A DNA stretch of 64,000 bases. It comes from Stagnimonas sp. GTDB lineage: Bacteria; Pseudomonadota; Gammaproteobacteria; Nevskiales; Nevskiaceae. The notes under the pieces were generated by a model. It was not told the DNA's origin. It searched no databases and saw only the letters and a program-made list of their open reading frames with translations. The first letter of the stretch is position 1; every line of letters begins with the position of its first letter. The position numbers and the translations under genes are program-made. Below are positions 43,348 to 53,200 of the stretch, one piece after another. The stretch covers positions 1-64,000 of the forward strand of contig JAUYNO010000012.1 in NCBI GenBank assembly GCA_030696045.1, read 5' to 3'.

Positions 43348-43671
43348 GGACGACTCCAGTACTTTGGACGGCTACCCGATCCCGGGGCCGTTGTCGTCGT
43401 GCGGCGCTCCGGCCTGCGGCGACCGCGCTCACATCCCTGGGGCGGCAGGCACATGGTAATGGCAAGACCCGGCGCGCCGCCAAAACAATGACGCCGGTGT
43501 CACCGTCGTCAGCATCGCCACCCGGCTTCTGAGCTTGTGAAGAAATCGTAGCGAGCATGGCCTGATGCAAGGAATAGCAGCGCAGCAAGCGCAGCGCACT
43601 CCAGTGCGTGTGGATTGCGAGCAGCGCATGACGCCGCAGCAGGTCAGCGCAGTAGATTTATTCACAAGCGC
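43348..43671. other. Intergenic region between DUF1302 copy 2 and the oligopeptide ATPase
   Basis: This 324-base stretch has no gene. Its left part should hold the promoter of DUF1302 copy 2 (minus strand), but I see no clear hexamer pair. Its right half is the second copy of the stop-codon-adjacent palindromic element. Confidence 0.7.
43534..43668. repeat. Stop-codon-adjacent palindromic element, copy 2
   Basis: Outer inverted repeat GCTTGTGAA (43534-43542) and TTCACAAGC (about 43660-43668), with the shared inner blocks GAAATCGTAGCGAGC and GCGCAGTAGATTTATTCAC. The core hairpin is GCGCACT-cc-AGTGCGT. Compared with copy 1 the ends are conserved, while arms and core differ but still pair. It ends four bases from the TGA of the oligopeptide ATPase gene (minus strand). 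Confidence 0.8.
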
Positions 43672-44619
43672 TCAGGCGGCGTGGTGGCAGGCCACCTCCC
43701 GCTCCGGCTCCAGTCGCCGCCATGCCGGTTGCTCGCGGGTGCAGCGGCCGTCCGCGCTGGCGCAGCGCGGTGCGAAGCCGCAGGCTCCGGGCGCCACGCC
43801 GCCAGCCGGCGGTGTGCCCGGAATCGCGAACAGCGGCTGGTCCAGCGGGTCATCCATCCGGGGCCGCGCGGCGAGCAGGCCCCGGGTGTAGGGATGCCGT
43901 GGCGCCGCAAGCACTGCCGCCACCGGGCCCCGCTCCATCATCCGCCCACCGTAGAGCACCAGCAGCTCGTCGGCGATGTCAGCGATCACCCCAAGATCGT
44001 GCGAGATCATCAGCAGCGCCAGACCGAAGTCGCGGCGCAGCTCGGCCAGCAGGTGCAGGATGCTGGCCTGCACGGTGACGTCGAGCGCGGTGGTCGGCTC
44101 GTCGGCGATCAGCAGCGGCGGCTTGAGCAGCAGCATCATGGCGATCATCACCCGCTGGCGCATGCCGCCCGAGAGTTCGTGCGGGTACTGCCGCAGCCGC
44201 CGCGCCGCACCGCCGATGCGCACCGCCTCCAGCATCCGCTGCGACTCCGCCAGCGCCGCCGCCTGGCCGAGACCACGATGGTGCATCAGCACCTCCGCCA
44301 GCTGGGCGCCGATGCGCAGGTAGGGATTGAGACTGGTCATCGGGTCCTGGAACACCATGCCGATGCGCGCGCCAAGCAGGCGGGCGCGCTCGCGCTCCGG
44401 CAACGCCAGCAGTTCGCGGCCCTCGAAACACACCGAGCCGCTGGCCCGGGCACCCGTCGGCAGCAGGCCGATCAGGGCGAGAGCGGTCTGCGATTTGCCG
44501 GAGCCGGACTCGCCGACCAGGCCCAGGCAGCGGCCGGCTTCCAGCCGGAAGCCCAGGCCGTCGACCACCCGTCGCGCCGGATAGTCGATGCAGAGCTGCT
44601 CCACCGCCAGCAGCGCCAT
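43672..44619 (-). CDS. Oligopeptide/dipeptide ABC transporter ATPase (OppD/DppD type)
   Basis: The 315-residue ATPase has Walker A G-E-S-G-S-G-K-S, signature L-S-G-G-M-R-Q-R, Walker B L-L-I-A-D-E-P-T-T-A-L-D and the H-loop I-S-H-D-L-G. The C-terminal oligopeptide-transporter extension carries the cysteine-containing C-G-F-A-P-R-C segment (iron-sulfur type in OppD-like proteins). It powers import through the two permeases encoded next. Only this ATPase is present: the usual OppF/DppF partner is missing from the operon, so a homodimer or a distant second subunit is implied. Two bases separate it from the OppC-like gene. Confidence 0.93.
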   Translation of the reverse strand: MALLAVEQLCIDYPARRVVDGLGFRLEAGRCLGLVGESGSGKSQTALALIGLLPTGARASGSVCFEGRELLALPERERARLLGARIGMVFQDPMTSLNPYLRIGAQLAEVLMHHRGLGQAAALAESQRMLEAVRIGGAARRLRQYPHELSGGMRQRVMIAMMLLLKPPLLIADEPTTALDVTVQASILHLLAELRRDFGLALLMISHDLGVIADIADELLVLYGGRMMERGPVAAVLAAPRHPYTRGLLAARPRMDDPLDQPLFAIPGTPPAGGVAPGACGFAPRCASADGRCTREQPAWRRLEPEREVACHHAA

Positions 44620-44621
44620 CG

Positions 44622-45446
44622 CTAGCGTCCCCGCCCTTCGATCTGGTCACGCAGCGCATCGCCCAGCAGGTTGAGGCAGAGCAGGGTCAGCGCCAACAGG
44701 CCAGCCGGGAACAACAGCGCCCAGGGCGTGCGCTCCATTTCCCGCGCGCCCTCGCTGACCAGTGCGCCCCAACTGGTCGCCGGCTCCTGCACGCCCAGGC
44801 CGAGAAAGCTCAGGAAGGACTCGGTGAGAATCACCTGCGGCACGGTGAGCGTGGCGCAGACCACCACGGTGCCGAGCAGGTTGGGCAGGATCTGCCGCAG
44901 CAGGATGGCAGCGTCGCCCAGACCCGAGACCCGGGCCGCCTGCACGAACTCGCGCTCGCGCAGCGCCAGGGTCTCGCCGCGGACGATGCGCGCCATGTCC
45001 AGCCAGTTGATGGCGCCGATGGCGACGAACACCAGCCAGAACTGGCGGCCGAACAGCACCATCAGCAGGATCACCAGGAACAGGAAGGGCAAGGCGTAGA
45101 GGATGTCGACGGCGCGCATCAGCAGCTCGTCGAGCCGCCCGCCGAAGTAGCCGGCTACCGCGCCCCAGGCGACACCGATCAGCACCGACACCGCCGTCGC
45201 CGCCAGTCCCACCAGCAGCGATACCCGTCCGCCTTCCAGGCTGCGCACGAAGACGTCGCGGCCGAGGCTGTCAGTGCCGAACCAGTGCTGGCCGGCGAGG
45301 CCCGGCGCCTGCGCCCAGTCGGCGTCGAAATCGATGCTGTCGACCGCATAGGGCGACAGCAGCGGGCCGAGCAGGATCAGTAGCACCAGCACCGCCAGCA
45401 GGCCGCCTGCAATCACGATAACCGGATGACGTCGCAGCGCGCTCAT
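44622..45446 (-). CDS. Oligopeptide ABC transporter permease (OppC/DppC type)
   Basis: The 274-residue permease has six predicted membrane helices, the OppC-type N-terminal segment and H-W-F-G-T-D-S-L-G-R-D-V-F motif, and the EAA loop region (A-A-R-V-S-G-L-G-D). The start ATG at 45446 was chosen because it gives the family N-terminus and overlaps the OppB-like stop by four bases; the frame extends upstream as non-coding. Confidence 0.92.
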   Translation of the reverse strand: MSALRRHPVIVIAGGLLAVLVLLILLGPLLSPYAVDSIDFDADWAQAPGLAGQHWFGTDSLGRDVFVRSLEGGRVSLLVGLAATAVSVLIGVAWGAVAGYFGGRLDELLMRAVDILYALPFLFLVILLMVLFGRQFWLVFVAIGAINWLDMARIVRGETLALREREFVQAARVSGLGDAAILLRQILPNLLGTVVVCATLTVPQVILTESFLSFLGLGVQEPATSWGALVSEGAREMERTPWALLFPAGLLALTLLCLNLLGDALRDQIEGRGR

Positions 45447-46366
45447 CGCTGGCGCAGCCGCGGATCGAGCAGGCCGTAGAGCAGGTCGACCAAGAAATTG
45501 AGCAGCACGATCATCGCGCCGTAGAAGGCGACCACGCCGAGCACCAGGGTGTAGTCGCGATTGAGCGCGCCCTGCACGAAGTAGCGGCCGATGCCCGGCA
45601 GGCTGAACACCTGCTCGACCACCACCGAGCCGGTGATCAGGCCGGCGGTGGCCGGGCCGAGGTAGGACAGCACCGGCAGCAGCGCCGGCCGCAGGGCATG
45701 GCGCAGCACCACGACGGTCTCGGGCAGGCCCTTGGCGCGCGCGGTACGGATATAGGGCTGGCGCAGGGTGTCGATCAGCGAGCCGCGCAGCAGGCGGGCG
45801 ATGGCGGCGATCTGCGGCAGCGCCAGGGCCAGCACCGGCAGCAACATGTCGCTGTAGCGCCCGGGCTGCCAGCCACCGGCCGGCAGCCAGCGCAAGCCCA
45901 CGGCGAACAGCAGCACCAGCAAGGGCCCGACCACATAGCTGGGAACCGAGATGCCGAGCAGGCTGAGCGACATCAGGCCGTGATCGAGCGCCCGCCCGGG
46001 TCGCAGCGCAGCGACGATGCCGATGCCACCGCCCAGCAGCAGGGCCAGCACCATCGCCCACAGCCCCAGACTCAGCGACACCGGCAGGCCATCGGCCAGC
46101 AGCTGGCGGACGCGGAATTCCTGGTACTGGAAAGAAGGCCCGAGATCGCCCCGCAGCAGGCCGCCGAGGTAGCGCAGGTACTGCCGGGGCAACGGCTCGT
46201 CGAGATGGTATTCGGCGGCCAGCGCCGTCTCGATGGCCGGCGGCAGGCTGCGCTCGCCATCGAAGGGGCCGCCGGGCGCCAGCCGCATCAGGAAAAAGCA
46301 CAGTGTCACCAGCAGCAGCAGGGTCGGCACCGCCGTCAGCAGCCGCCGCAGCGCCAGCGCCATCAT
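45443..46366 (-). CDS. Oligopeptide ABC transporter permease (OppB/DppB type)
   Basis: The 307-residue permease has the OppB opening helix (L-R-R-L-L-T-A-V-P-T-L-L) with R-L-A-P-G-G-P-F-D directly after it. About six helices follow, with the EAA loop at R-T-A-R-A-K-G-L-P. Four-base overlaps on both sides (with the binding protein at 46363-46366 and with OppC at 45443-45446) indicate coupled translation. Confidence 0.92.
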   Translation of the reverse strand: MMALALRRLLTAVPTLLLLVTLCFFLMRLAPGGPFDGERSLPPAIETALAAEYHLDEPLPRQYLRYLGGLLRGDLGPSFQYQEFRVRQLLADGLPVSLSLGLWAMVLALLLGGGIGIVAALRPGRALDHGLMSLSLLGISVPSYVVGPLLVLLFAVGLRWLPAGGWQPGRYSDMLLPVLALALPQIAAIARLLRGSLIDTLRQPYIRTARAKGLPETVVVLRHALRPALLPVLSYLGPATAGLITGSVVVEQVFSLPGIGRYFVQGALNRDYTLVLGVVAFYGAMIVLLNFLVDLLYGLLDPRLRQR

Positions 46367-47991
46367 CGACTACGCTCCGCCGGCCGGCCGACGATGCGCA
46401 GGTCCTTGCTGTAGTGGATGTCCAGGGCATTGTCCTGCCAGCCCTGCACCCAGGGCTTCACCAGGTGCTTGGAGGCATAGGTGTAGATCGGCAGCACCGG
46501 CCAGTCCGCTTGCAGCAGGCGCTCGGCCTCGGCCAGCAGGCCTTGCCGGCGCGCCGGATCGGCTTCGGCGGCGGCCGCTGCCAGCAGGGCGTCGTAGCGG
46601 GGATTGTCGTAGGCCATGTCGTTCTGGCCGTGGCGTGAGTGCAGGATGTCGGTGAAGGCCGAGGCGTCATCGTAGTCGCCGATCCAGACCGCGCGGAACA
46701 GCTGCGTCAGCTGCCGCAGGTTGCGGTTCTGGATGAACACCTTGAACTCCTCGTTGAGCAGGCGGGTGCGCACGCCCAGCCACTGCTTCCACATGGCGGC
46801 AATGACGGTGGCGATGCGGCGGTGGTCGTCGTGGGTGTTGTAGCGCAGCTCGACCTCGAGCGGATGCGCGGCGGAATAACCCGCCTCCGCGTACAGACGG
46901 CGCGCCTCCGCCAGCCGCCGCTCGCGGGTCCAGCCGGCCCACTCCGGTTGCTGCGGCGTGTAGCCGCTGATGCCCGGCGGCACCAGGCTGTAGGCCGGCA
47001 GCGCCACCCCGTTCATGACCTTGTTGACGATCACCGCGCGGTCCACCGCCAGCGTCAGCGCCGCGCGCAGCTTGGGATTGTCCTTGAACGGCGGCTGCGA
47101 GCAGTTGAAGCCGTAGAAGTAGGTGCCGATGTAGGGCGCGATGCGCAGCTCGCCGCCCAGGTGCCGGCGCAGCCAGGGCGCCTGCAGCAGCGGAATTTCG
47201 TAGCTGATGTCGAGTTCGTCGGCGCGGTAGCGCTTGAGTTCGCCGTTGGCGTCTTCCGAGGGGCGGAATTCCAGTTCGTCGATGCCGGTGTTGCCGTCGT
47301 TCCAGTAGTGAGGGTTGCGGCGCAGGCGCACCTGCCCTTGCGGCACCCAGTCCACGAGGGCATAGGCGCCATTGCTGACCAGTCGGCCCGGACGCGGGAA
47401 ATCTCTACCCCAGCGCGCAAGGCTGGGGCGGTGGACGGGGAAGCTGCTGGGATGCGCCAGCAGGCCGAGGAAGTACGGCGTCGGCGCGCGCAGGCGAATC
47501 CGCAGGGTCTGTGGGTCCAGCGCCTGCACCGCGAGCTGCGAACCCGGCAGCTCTCCGGCGATCACCGCCGTCGCGCCCTCGATCGGCGCCAGCATCTGCG
47601 CATAGGCCGAGGCGGTAGCCGGATCCACACTGCGGCGCAGGCCGGCGACGAAGTCCTCGGCGCTCAGGGCGTCGCCGTTGGACCAGCGCGCCTGCGGGCG
47701 CAGGTGGAAGAGATACTCGCGGCCGTCGGCGCTGATCTCCCAGCGTTCGGCCGCGCCCGGCACTACCTCGCCGCGCGGCGACAGCGCGCTCAGGCCCTCG
47801 TAGAGATCACGAACGATGTTGGAGGCGCTGACCCCCTCGACCCGCTGCGGGTCCAGGGTTTCCGGCTCGTTGCCATTGCCGATACGCAGCAGCGATGGCG
47901 GCGCCGCCGCCGCGACCTGTGCCGTCCCGAGCAGCAATGCCAGCAGCAGGCCCCGCCGGCGCCAGCCTGGCCGCACCGGGGCCGGGCTCAC
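46363..47991 (-). CDS. Oligopeptide-binding periplasmic protein (OppA type)
   Basis: The 542-residue protein has a signal peptide ending V-A-A-A and the family-5 solute-binding fold. The N-terminal G-N-G-N-E-P-E-T-L-D-P opening, the Y-E-G-L-S-A-L-S-P-R-G signature and the long C-terminal lobe are visible. No lipobox cysteine is seen, so it is probably soluble in the periplasm, as is E. coli OppA. It delivers peptides to the permeases encoded next. Which peptides cannot be told. Confidence 0.92.
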   Translation of the reverse strand: MSPAPVRPGWRRRGLLLALLLGTAQVAAAAPPSLLRIGNGNEPETLDPQRVEGVSASNIVRDLYEGLSALSPRGEVVPGAAERWEISADGREYLFHLRPQARWSNGDALSAEDFVAGLRRSVDPATASAYAQMLAPIEGATAVIAGELPGSQLAVQALDPQTLRIRLRAPTPYFLGLLAHPSSFPVHRPSLARWGRDFPRPGRLVSNGAYALVDWVPQGQVRLRRNPHYWNDGNTGIDELEFRPSEDANGELKRYRADELDISYEIPLLQAPWLRRHLGGELRIAPYIGTYFYGFNCSQPPFKDNPKLRAALTLAVDRAVIVNKVMNGVALPAYSLVPPGISGYTPQQPEWAGWTRERRLAEARRLYAEAGYSAAHPLEVELRYNTHDDHRRIATVIAAMWKQWLGVRTRLLNEEFKVFIQNRNLRQLTQLFRAVWIGDYDDASAFTDILHSRHGQNDMAYDNPRYDALLAAAAAEADPARRQGLLAEAERLLQADWPVLPIYTYASKHLVKPWVQGWQDNALDIHYSKDLRIVGRPAERSR

Positions 47992-48899
47992 TGACGGGAC
48001 GTGGCCGCGACCGGCCGGGCCGGTCGCTGCGACCAGCTGACCAGCACCACGCCGATCAGGATCACGCCGGTGCCCATGACTTGTAGCCGGTTCAGCGACT
48101 CGCCGCCCAGCCAGCAGCCGAGCAGGACCGCCACCGCCGGATTGACGTAGGCATAGGTCCCGAGCAAGGCCGGCGTGACGTTGTGGACCAGCCAGTAGTA
48201 GGCCCCGTAGGCGATGCAGGAACCGAACACCGTCAGGTAGGCCCAGGCGGCCCAGGACTGGCTAGTCCAGCGCCAGCGCTCGCCCTCGCCCGCCGCCAGC
48301 CCGATCAGCCCCATCAGCACCCCGGCGATCAGCATCTGGAAGGTCGCCGTGACCAGGGGCGGGCAGCTGAGCGGGTGGCGGCGGCCGTAGATGCTGCCGG
48401 CCGCCCAGAGGATGGGCGAGATCACCAGGGCCAGATAGGCCGGCCCCGGAGCCGACTGCTGCAGCAGGCCGTCACCAACCAGCACGACGACGCCAAGGAA
48501 ACCAACCAGCAAGCCACCCCAGGTCGCCAGGGACTGCGGCTCACGGTTAGCACCCAGCGAACCGATACCGGCCATCCAGAGCGCGGAGGTGGCCACCATC
48601 AGCGCCGCCTGGTTAGAGGCGACCCATTGCTCGCTCCAGGTGACCAGGCCGTTGGCGCCAACCAGGAGCAGCACGGCAGTGAGGCCGATCACCTTCCAGT
48701 CGGACGCCAGCCGGGGCAAGGGCAGTCGCCGCCAGCGCACGTAGATCAGCAGGAGCGCGCCAGCCGCCAGAAAGCGAACCGAAGCGAACAGATAGGGTGG
48801 CGTGACCGCGACGCCCCAGCGGATTGCCAGATAGGTTGAGCCCCAGACCAGGTAGACGGTGGCGAGGGCCAGGTAGACCCGCAGGACGCTGCTACGCAT
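47988..48899 (-). CDS. EamA-family exporter (YedA-like)
   Basis: Start ATG 48899 gives the family N-terminus (L-A-L-A-T-V-Y-L-V-W-G-S-T-Y-L-A-I-R); a TTG eight codons earlier is less likely. The 303-residue protein has ten membrane helices in two EamA repeats. Family members export amino acids or metabolites, and YedA itself is uncharacterised. The gene overlaps the binding-protein start by four bases, making it the first gene of the oligopeptide operon. This is an unusual pairing of an exporter with a peptide importer. Confidence 0.88.
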   Translation of the reverse strand: MRSSVLRVYLALATVYLVWGSTYLAIRWGVAVTPPYLFASVRFLAAGALLLIYVRWRRLPLPRLASDWKVIGLTAVLLLVGANGLVTWSEQWVASNQAALMVATSALWMAGIGSLGANREPQSLATWGGLLVGFLGVVVLVGDGLLQQSAPGPAYLALVISPILWAAGSIYGRRHPLSCPPLVTATFQMLIAGVLMGLIGLAAGEGERWRWTSQSWAAWAYLTVFGSCIAYGAYYWLVHNVTPALLGTYAYVNPAVAVLLGCWLGGESLNRLQVMGTGVILIGVVLVSWSQRPARPVAATSRQ

Positions 48900-48962
48900 G
48901 GATGGCCAAAACTGGGCACACAAGCAGCGGAAATTCCCGTCCGAGGAATGAGTCAGTGTCGC

Positions 48963-50171
48963 TCATAGATCGGCCTTAGGAACAATTTCGTTGAAGCTAT
49001 CCATCGCAGCCATGACAGCGCTGATCGCCTCGCGTTCACCGGCGCTGAGGCGCGGATTCCAAACATCGCAAATCAGCACGACCCGTACCTCATCGCTCGT
49101 ATTCCAAGCCTCGTGTTCAATGGTGTCATCAAAGATCCAGGCTTCACCAACGCGCCACTCGCGGGTTTCGCTGCCCACTCGAAAACCGCAGCCCGCAGGC
49201 ACTACCAGCGGCAGATGGAGCACGAGTCTCACATTCGCAACGCCGTTATGCGGCGGAATACGAGTCTGCGGCTTGAGCACTGAAAACATGGCCGCCGGCA
49301 TGCGGCCGGATGCCTGCGGTTGCGGCACGCGGGCCAGCATCTCCATGGTATTCGGGCAGCGACGGCAGTTTTCCTGGTAGCGCCGGCCGTGGTGGAAAAA
49401 ATGAAAAGCGCTCCAGTTCAGTGAGCGGTTCAGCGCTGCCCACTGATCCAGCGGAATCCCATCTGGGTAATCGACATAGGGCGCAAAGCCCTCGTCACCG
49501 CGCATCACCTCCGCCAGCTCACGCTGAATAACCGGCGTTGCGGATTCCAGGTCGGCTAGCCAGGGGAACTCTTCTCGTTCCCAGAATTCGATGGCGGGCA
49601 GGCCCGGGTAGAAGTAGTCCGTCGGCTCCTGCCGGTAGCGCGACTTGAGTCCGAGCGTACTGTCTATAAAAGCCGCGAGCCGCCTTGACTCCCCGCCGCG
49701 CATGCCTATTGATGCACTTGGAACCACATGGTCAAGGTACTCGCGCATTTCCTGCTGGTACTTTCGATAAAGTGCCCGGCCGTGCTGGACGGCCTGCAAG
49801 GTCGCGGCGTCCATTTGACTGTCTGCGGGCGCCTGGGTGAATGCGACGGCGTAGGCCTGTGCCGCAGCTTTGATCCTGCCTTCGCGTTCCAGAAGGCTGG
49901 CTCTCATCAAAAGGGCGTAGAAGAATCGGGGAGCCAAACGCAGAGCCTGCTCCACTGCCGCCAATGCCGCAGCATAGTCACGGCAGGCACGATTGGTCGC
50001 TGCAAGATTCAACCATAACCCGGGATCGTTCCCTCGCAACGAAATCGCGTGCTGCAGCAGCACTCGGGCCTGAACCGGATCTCCGGCGTGCATCGCGCGG
50101 CTGGCTTCAGCCTTCAATGCAGCAACATGCTCTCCTGCGGTTTCCGAAGGGTCTGTTTCGGGGCTGCTCAT
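48963..50171 (-). CDS. TPR protein with an aspartyl/asparaginyl beta-hydroxylase domain
   Basis: Start ATG 50171 has AGGA seven bases upstream; an in-frame start at 50210 is possible. The 402-residue protein has TPR-like helices (about 15-120) and a central linker with a conserved F-W-E-R-E-E-F-P-W. The C-terminal Fe(II)/2-oxoglutarate domain has iron-ligand histidines in I-P-P-H-N-G and D-T-I-E-H-E-A-W-N, and N-V-R-L-V-L-H-L for 2-oxoglutarate. This is the AspH/LpxO family, soluble here. It lies downstream of, and co-directional with, no other gene, but is next to a TonB receptor and near a second oxygenase. Substrate unknown. Base composition looks lower in G+C than neighbours, by eye. Confidence 0.87.
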   Translation of the reverse strand: MSSPETDPSETAGEHVAALKAEASRAMHAGDPVQARVLLQHAISLRGNDPGLWLNLAATNRACRDYAAALAAVEQALRLAPRFFYALLMRASLLEREGRIKAAAQAYAVAFTQAPADSQMDAATLQAVQHGRALYRKYQQEMREYLDHVVPSASIGMRGGESRRLAAFIDSTLGLKSRYRQEPTDYFYPGLPAIEFWEREEFPWLADLESATPVIQRELAEVMRGDEGFAPYVDYPDGIPLDQWAALNRSLNWSAFHFFHHGRRYQENCRRCPNTMEMLARVPQPQASGRMPAAMFSVLKPQTRIPPHNGVANVRLVLHLPLVVPAGCGFRVGSETREWRVGEAWIFDDTIEHEAWNTSDEVRVVLICDVWNPRLSAGEREAISAVMAAMDSFNEIVPKADL

Positions 50172-50210
50172 CGCTTCATCCTGATCGCTTTTCACGCTCT
50201 GACTTCGCAC

Positions 50211-50242
50211 AAAGAAAAGCGGCGGGTCTTTCGACCCGCCGC
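50211..50242 (-). terminator. Rho-independent terminator after the TonB receptor gene
   Basis: On the minus strand a ten-pair stem GCGGCGGGTC-gaaa-GACCCGCCGC is followed by TTTTCTTT. It lies 31 bases beyond the receptor stop and before the hydroxylase start, separating the two minus-strand transcripts. Confidence 0.85.
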
Positions 50243-50272
50243 CTTGACTGACAGCAAACCAGCTCGCGCGGT

Positions 50273-53200
50273 TTAGAAGTCCAAGGTTACGCTGGTGAAC
50301 AAGAAGCGACCGAGAGCGTCGTACACCTGCGGATAGGTGTTGCCACTGCCAACTACGGAAGTGGTCGCACCGGAACCGACAATCGGCGGCTCGTTGTCGA
50401 GCAGGTTCTGCACGCCGGCACGTACGGTGTACTTCTTGGCAAAACGAGCGCTTCCGAACAAGTCGAAGTAATGCTGTCCGTCGAGCTTGTCGTCGCGGTT
50501 GTTGTTGAGGCCGGATCCGTCCGCCTTAACTTCGCCGATGTAGCGCCAAGCCAGCGAAACCGCCGAGTCGTACCACGGCATCTGCCAAGTGGTACGGAGC
50601 TTGTGGCGCCACTCCGAAACCGGCGCGCCACACTGCGGACCGTACAAACCGGCACAGTTGTAGGCAGAACTCGAATCACCCGGGATCGGCGTGATCTTCT
50701 GCTGCTGGTTCAGAGTTCCGACGTAGTCGACAACGAAGGTACCCACCGCGCCAAGCCCCACATCGGTGGCCTTGAAACGGTAGTCACCCTTGAAGTCGAT
50801 GCCGGCCACCTTCAAGGTACCGGTGTTGGTGGTGGTGTCGACGACATATCCGTCATTGCTCAGCCACAGCGTACCCTGGGTCAGGCCGGCATTGGGATCG
50901 CGCTTGATCAGGTCGCAAAGCTTGCCGGCCGTATAACAGGTGCTAAGAATCGTATCGGCACCGTAGCCGCTGATGAAGCCATCGACCTTGATGTTGAAGT
51001 AGTCCACCGAGAAGCTGAGGCCCTTCACGAAGGTCGGGGTGAGAACGAAGCCCACGGTGTAGGTGTCGGCTTCCTCCGCCTTGAGACCCGGTGAGGTACC
51101 GACCTGACCGTTGTACTGCTCGGCCGGGTTCGCACGGATGTTGCCGTACAACCCCGGGTTGGCCGCGATCAGAGGGTCGTTCGCGCATTGAGCAGCGGTA
51201 AACTCAGGATCATCACCAGCGCAAGGATCTGTGCTGCCATCCAACTGCACGTTCAGCGGCGCAGCAAGCTCACCAATGTTCGGTGCGCGCACCGCCCGGT
51301 TGTAGCTGGCGCGGAACTTGACGTCATCGGTCGGTGCGTAGTTCAGTCCCAGCTTGTAGGTGTCGGTGCTGTCGATGGAGCTGTACTCGGAATAGCGATA
51401 GCCGAGGTCCAGACTCAGATCCTTACCGAACGGCTGGTTCTGCCAGATCGGCAATCGCGCTTCACCGAAGACTTCCTTCACGTCGAAGGCACCGCCACTG
51501 CCAAGAGTCGCACCGCCCTGACCTGCGAGATCCCCCGTCGAGAACGCCTGGTCGACCTCAAGGATGGACTTCTCTTCACGGTACTCGACACCAACGGCCA
51601 CATTAACGGCTTCGTCAGCCCAAGGCATGGTGAAACCAGCAGGGCCGGAGGCCGAGGCCGTCGCCACGCGCTCCTCGACAACGCCAATCGAAAATCCGGG
51701 CGTCTGCAGATAGGTCAGAGCCTCGGGACTGACACCACCGACCGAGAAGATATTCCACGGCACGCAATTCGGGTCCGTCCCATCCGCGAACGAGCGGCAG
51801 ACGGCGTTGCCGGTGCCGTCATCCACGACATCCAGCGCGCGGGTGACGCGAGTGATCGAAAAGTCGTTGCGATAGATATTTTCGCGCGTAGTCTTGCCGA
51901 ACTGATACGACGCGTCGTAGGACCAATCACCGATCAGCTCGCCCTTCACACCACCGAGGATTCGGAACGAATTGTGGCGTAGATCGCTGTCGCGGCCACC
52001 ACCTTCCACGTTGCGACGCAATACGAGGATGTCGGTGGTCTGGGCATCGGCGGCTTCATTCTGGAACAGCAGATCTTCCTGCTGCTGAGAAATCAGCGGG
52101 TTGTCGCGATCAACCGTGACCCCAACACCAAACGCGCCGCTGGGAGCGATCACCGCGTTGGTCCGGTCATCCATGAACATGACCTGACTGTAAACGTCAG
52201 CGTGTTCATTCAACTCATAGTGAGCAAACGCACCAAGGGTGAAGCGCTCGTCATTGCGCTGGAAATAATTGTACGGGTTGAAATTGAACACGTCCGTCGC
52301 TGCGAATTCACGGAAGGTATTGCCCGGCCCCGCAGTGTCGACCGTGTAGGACGTGTCGTAATTGCCAAGAAACTGACCGTTCGCGCTGGTTCCGGAGCCG
52401 CCGCACACGAATTCGTTCGGACGCGTAGCAATCGGCGCGCGCGACAACGCGCAGGCGCTGAAATCACGCTGCCCCTGGTCGATGGCATCAATCTGCCGAT
52501 AGGTGGCATAGGCAGAAACGTTGCCCTTGCCGTCATTAGTGTTGGTACCAATGACCGCCGTCAGATCCCATGACTGGCCGTCCCACTTGCTATCGCCCGG
52601 ACGCGTGAAGCCTTTGGCTTCGACGACATCGCCGATCACGCTGTCGTTCGTGTGCTGGTAGATACCGCGCTGCGCTTCGAGGCGAACACCCTCGAAATTC
52701 TTCTTCATCACGAAGTTGACGACGCCGGCAACGGCATCCGCGCCGTAGGTCGCAGAAGCACCGCCGGTCAACACGTCGACACGATCAATCAGTGCCGCCG
52801 GAATGAAGTTGAGGTCCGCTTCGGAGTCGCCCGGATCGCCAGGCTGCATCCGCTTGCCATCGATCAGCACCAAGGTCCGTTCCGAGCCGAGATCGCGAAG
52901 GTCCACCGTGGCGGTGCCGGTCGCGCCGTTGGCGAGGTTACCGCCCTGATCAGCGCACACCTGCGGCAGGCTGTTGAGCAGATCCTCAACGCGGGTGGTG
53001 CCCTGGAACTTGATTTCCGCTGCACCAACCGTGGTGATGGGGCTGGAGCTGCTCAGGTTGGGGGATTTGATGCGCGAGCCGGTTACCAGAACCTGCTTCA
53101 ATTCCACCGCCTTTGCCTTAGGGGCAGGGGCGGCGGCCTCAGCGGGCGCCGCCTCGGCGGGGGGCGCCGCAACTGGAGCAGCCTCCTGCGCAAATGCCGG

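Noticed and set aside
37873-43668. The two palindromic copies as a CRISPR array or insertion sequence
   Set aside because: There are only two copies 5.5 kb apart, no spacers, and no transposase lies between them; they fit a small palindromic element.
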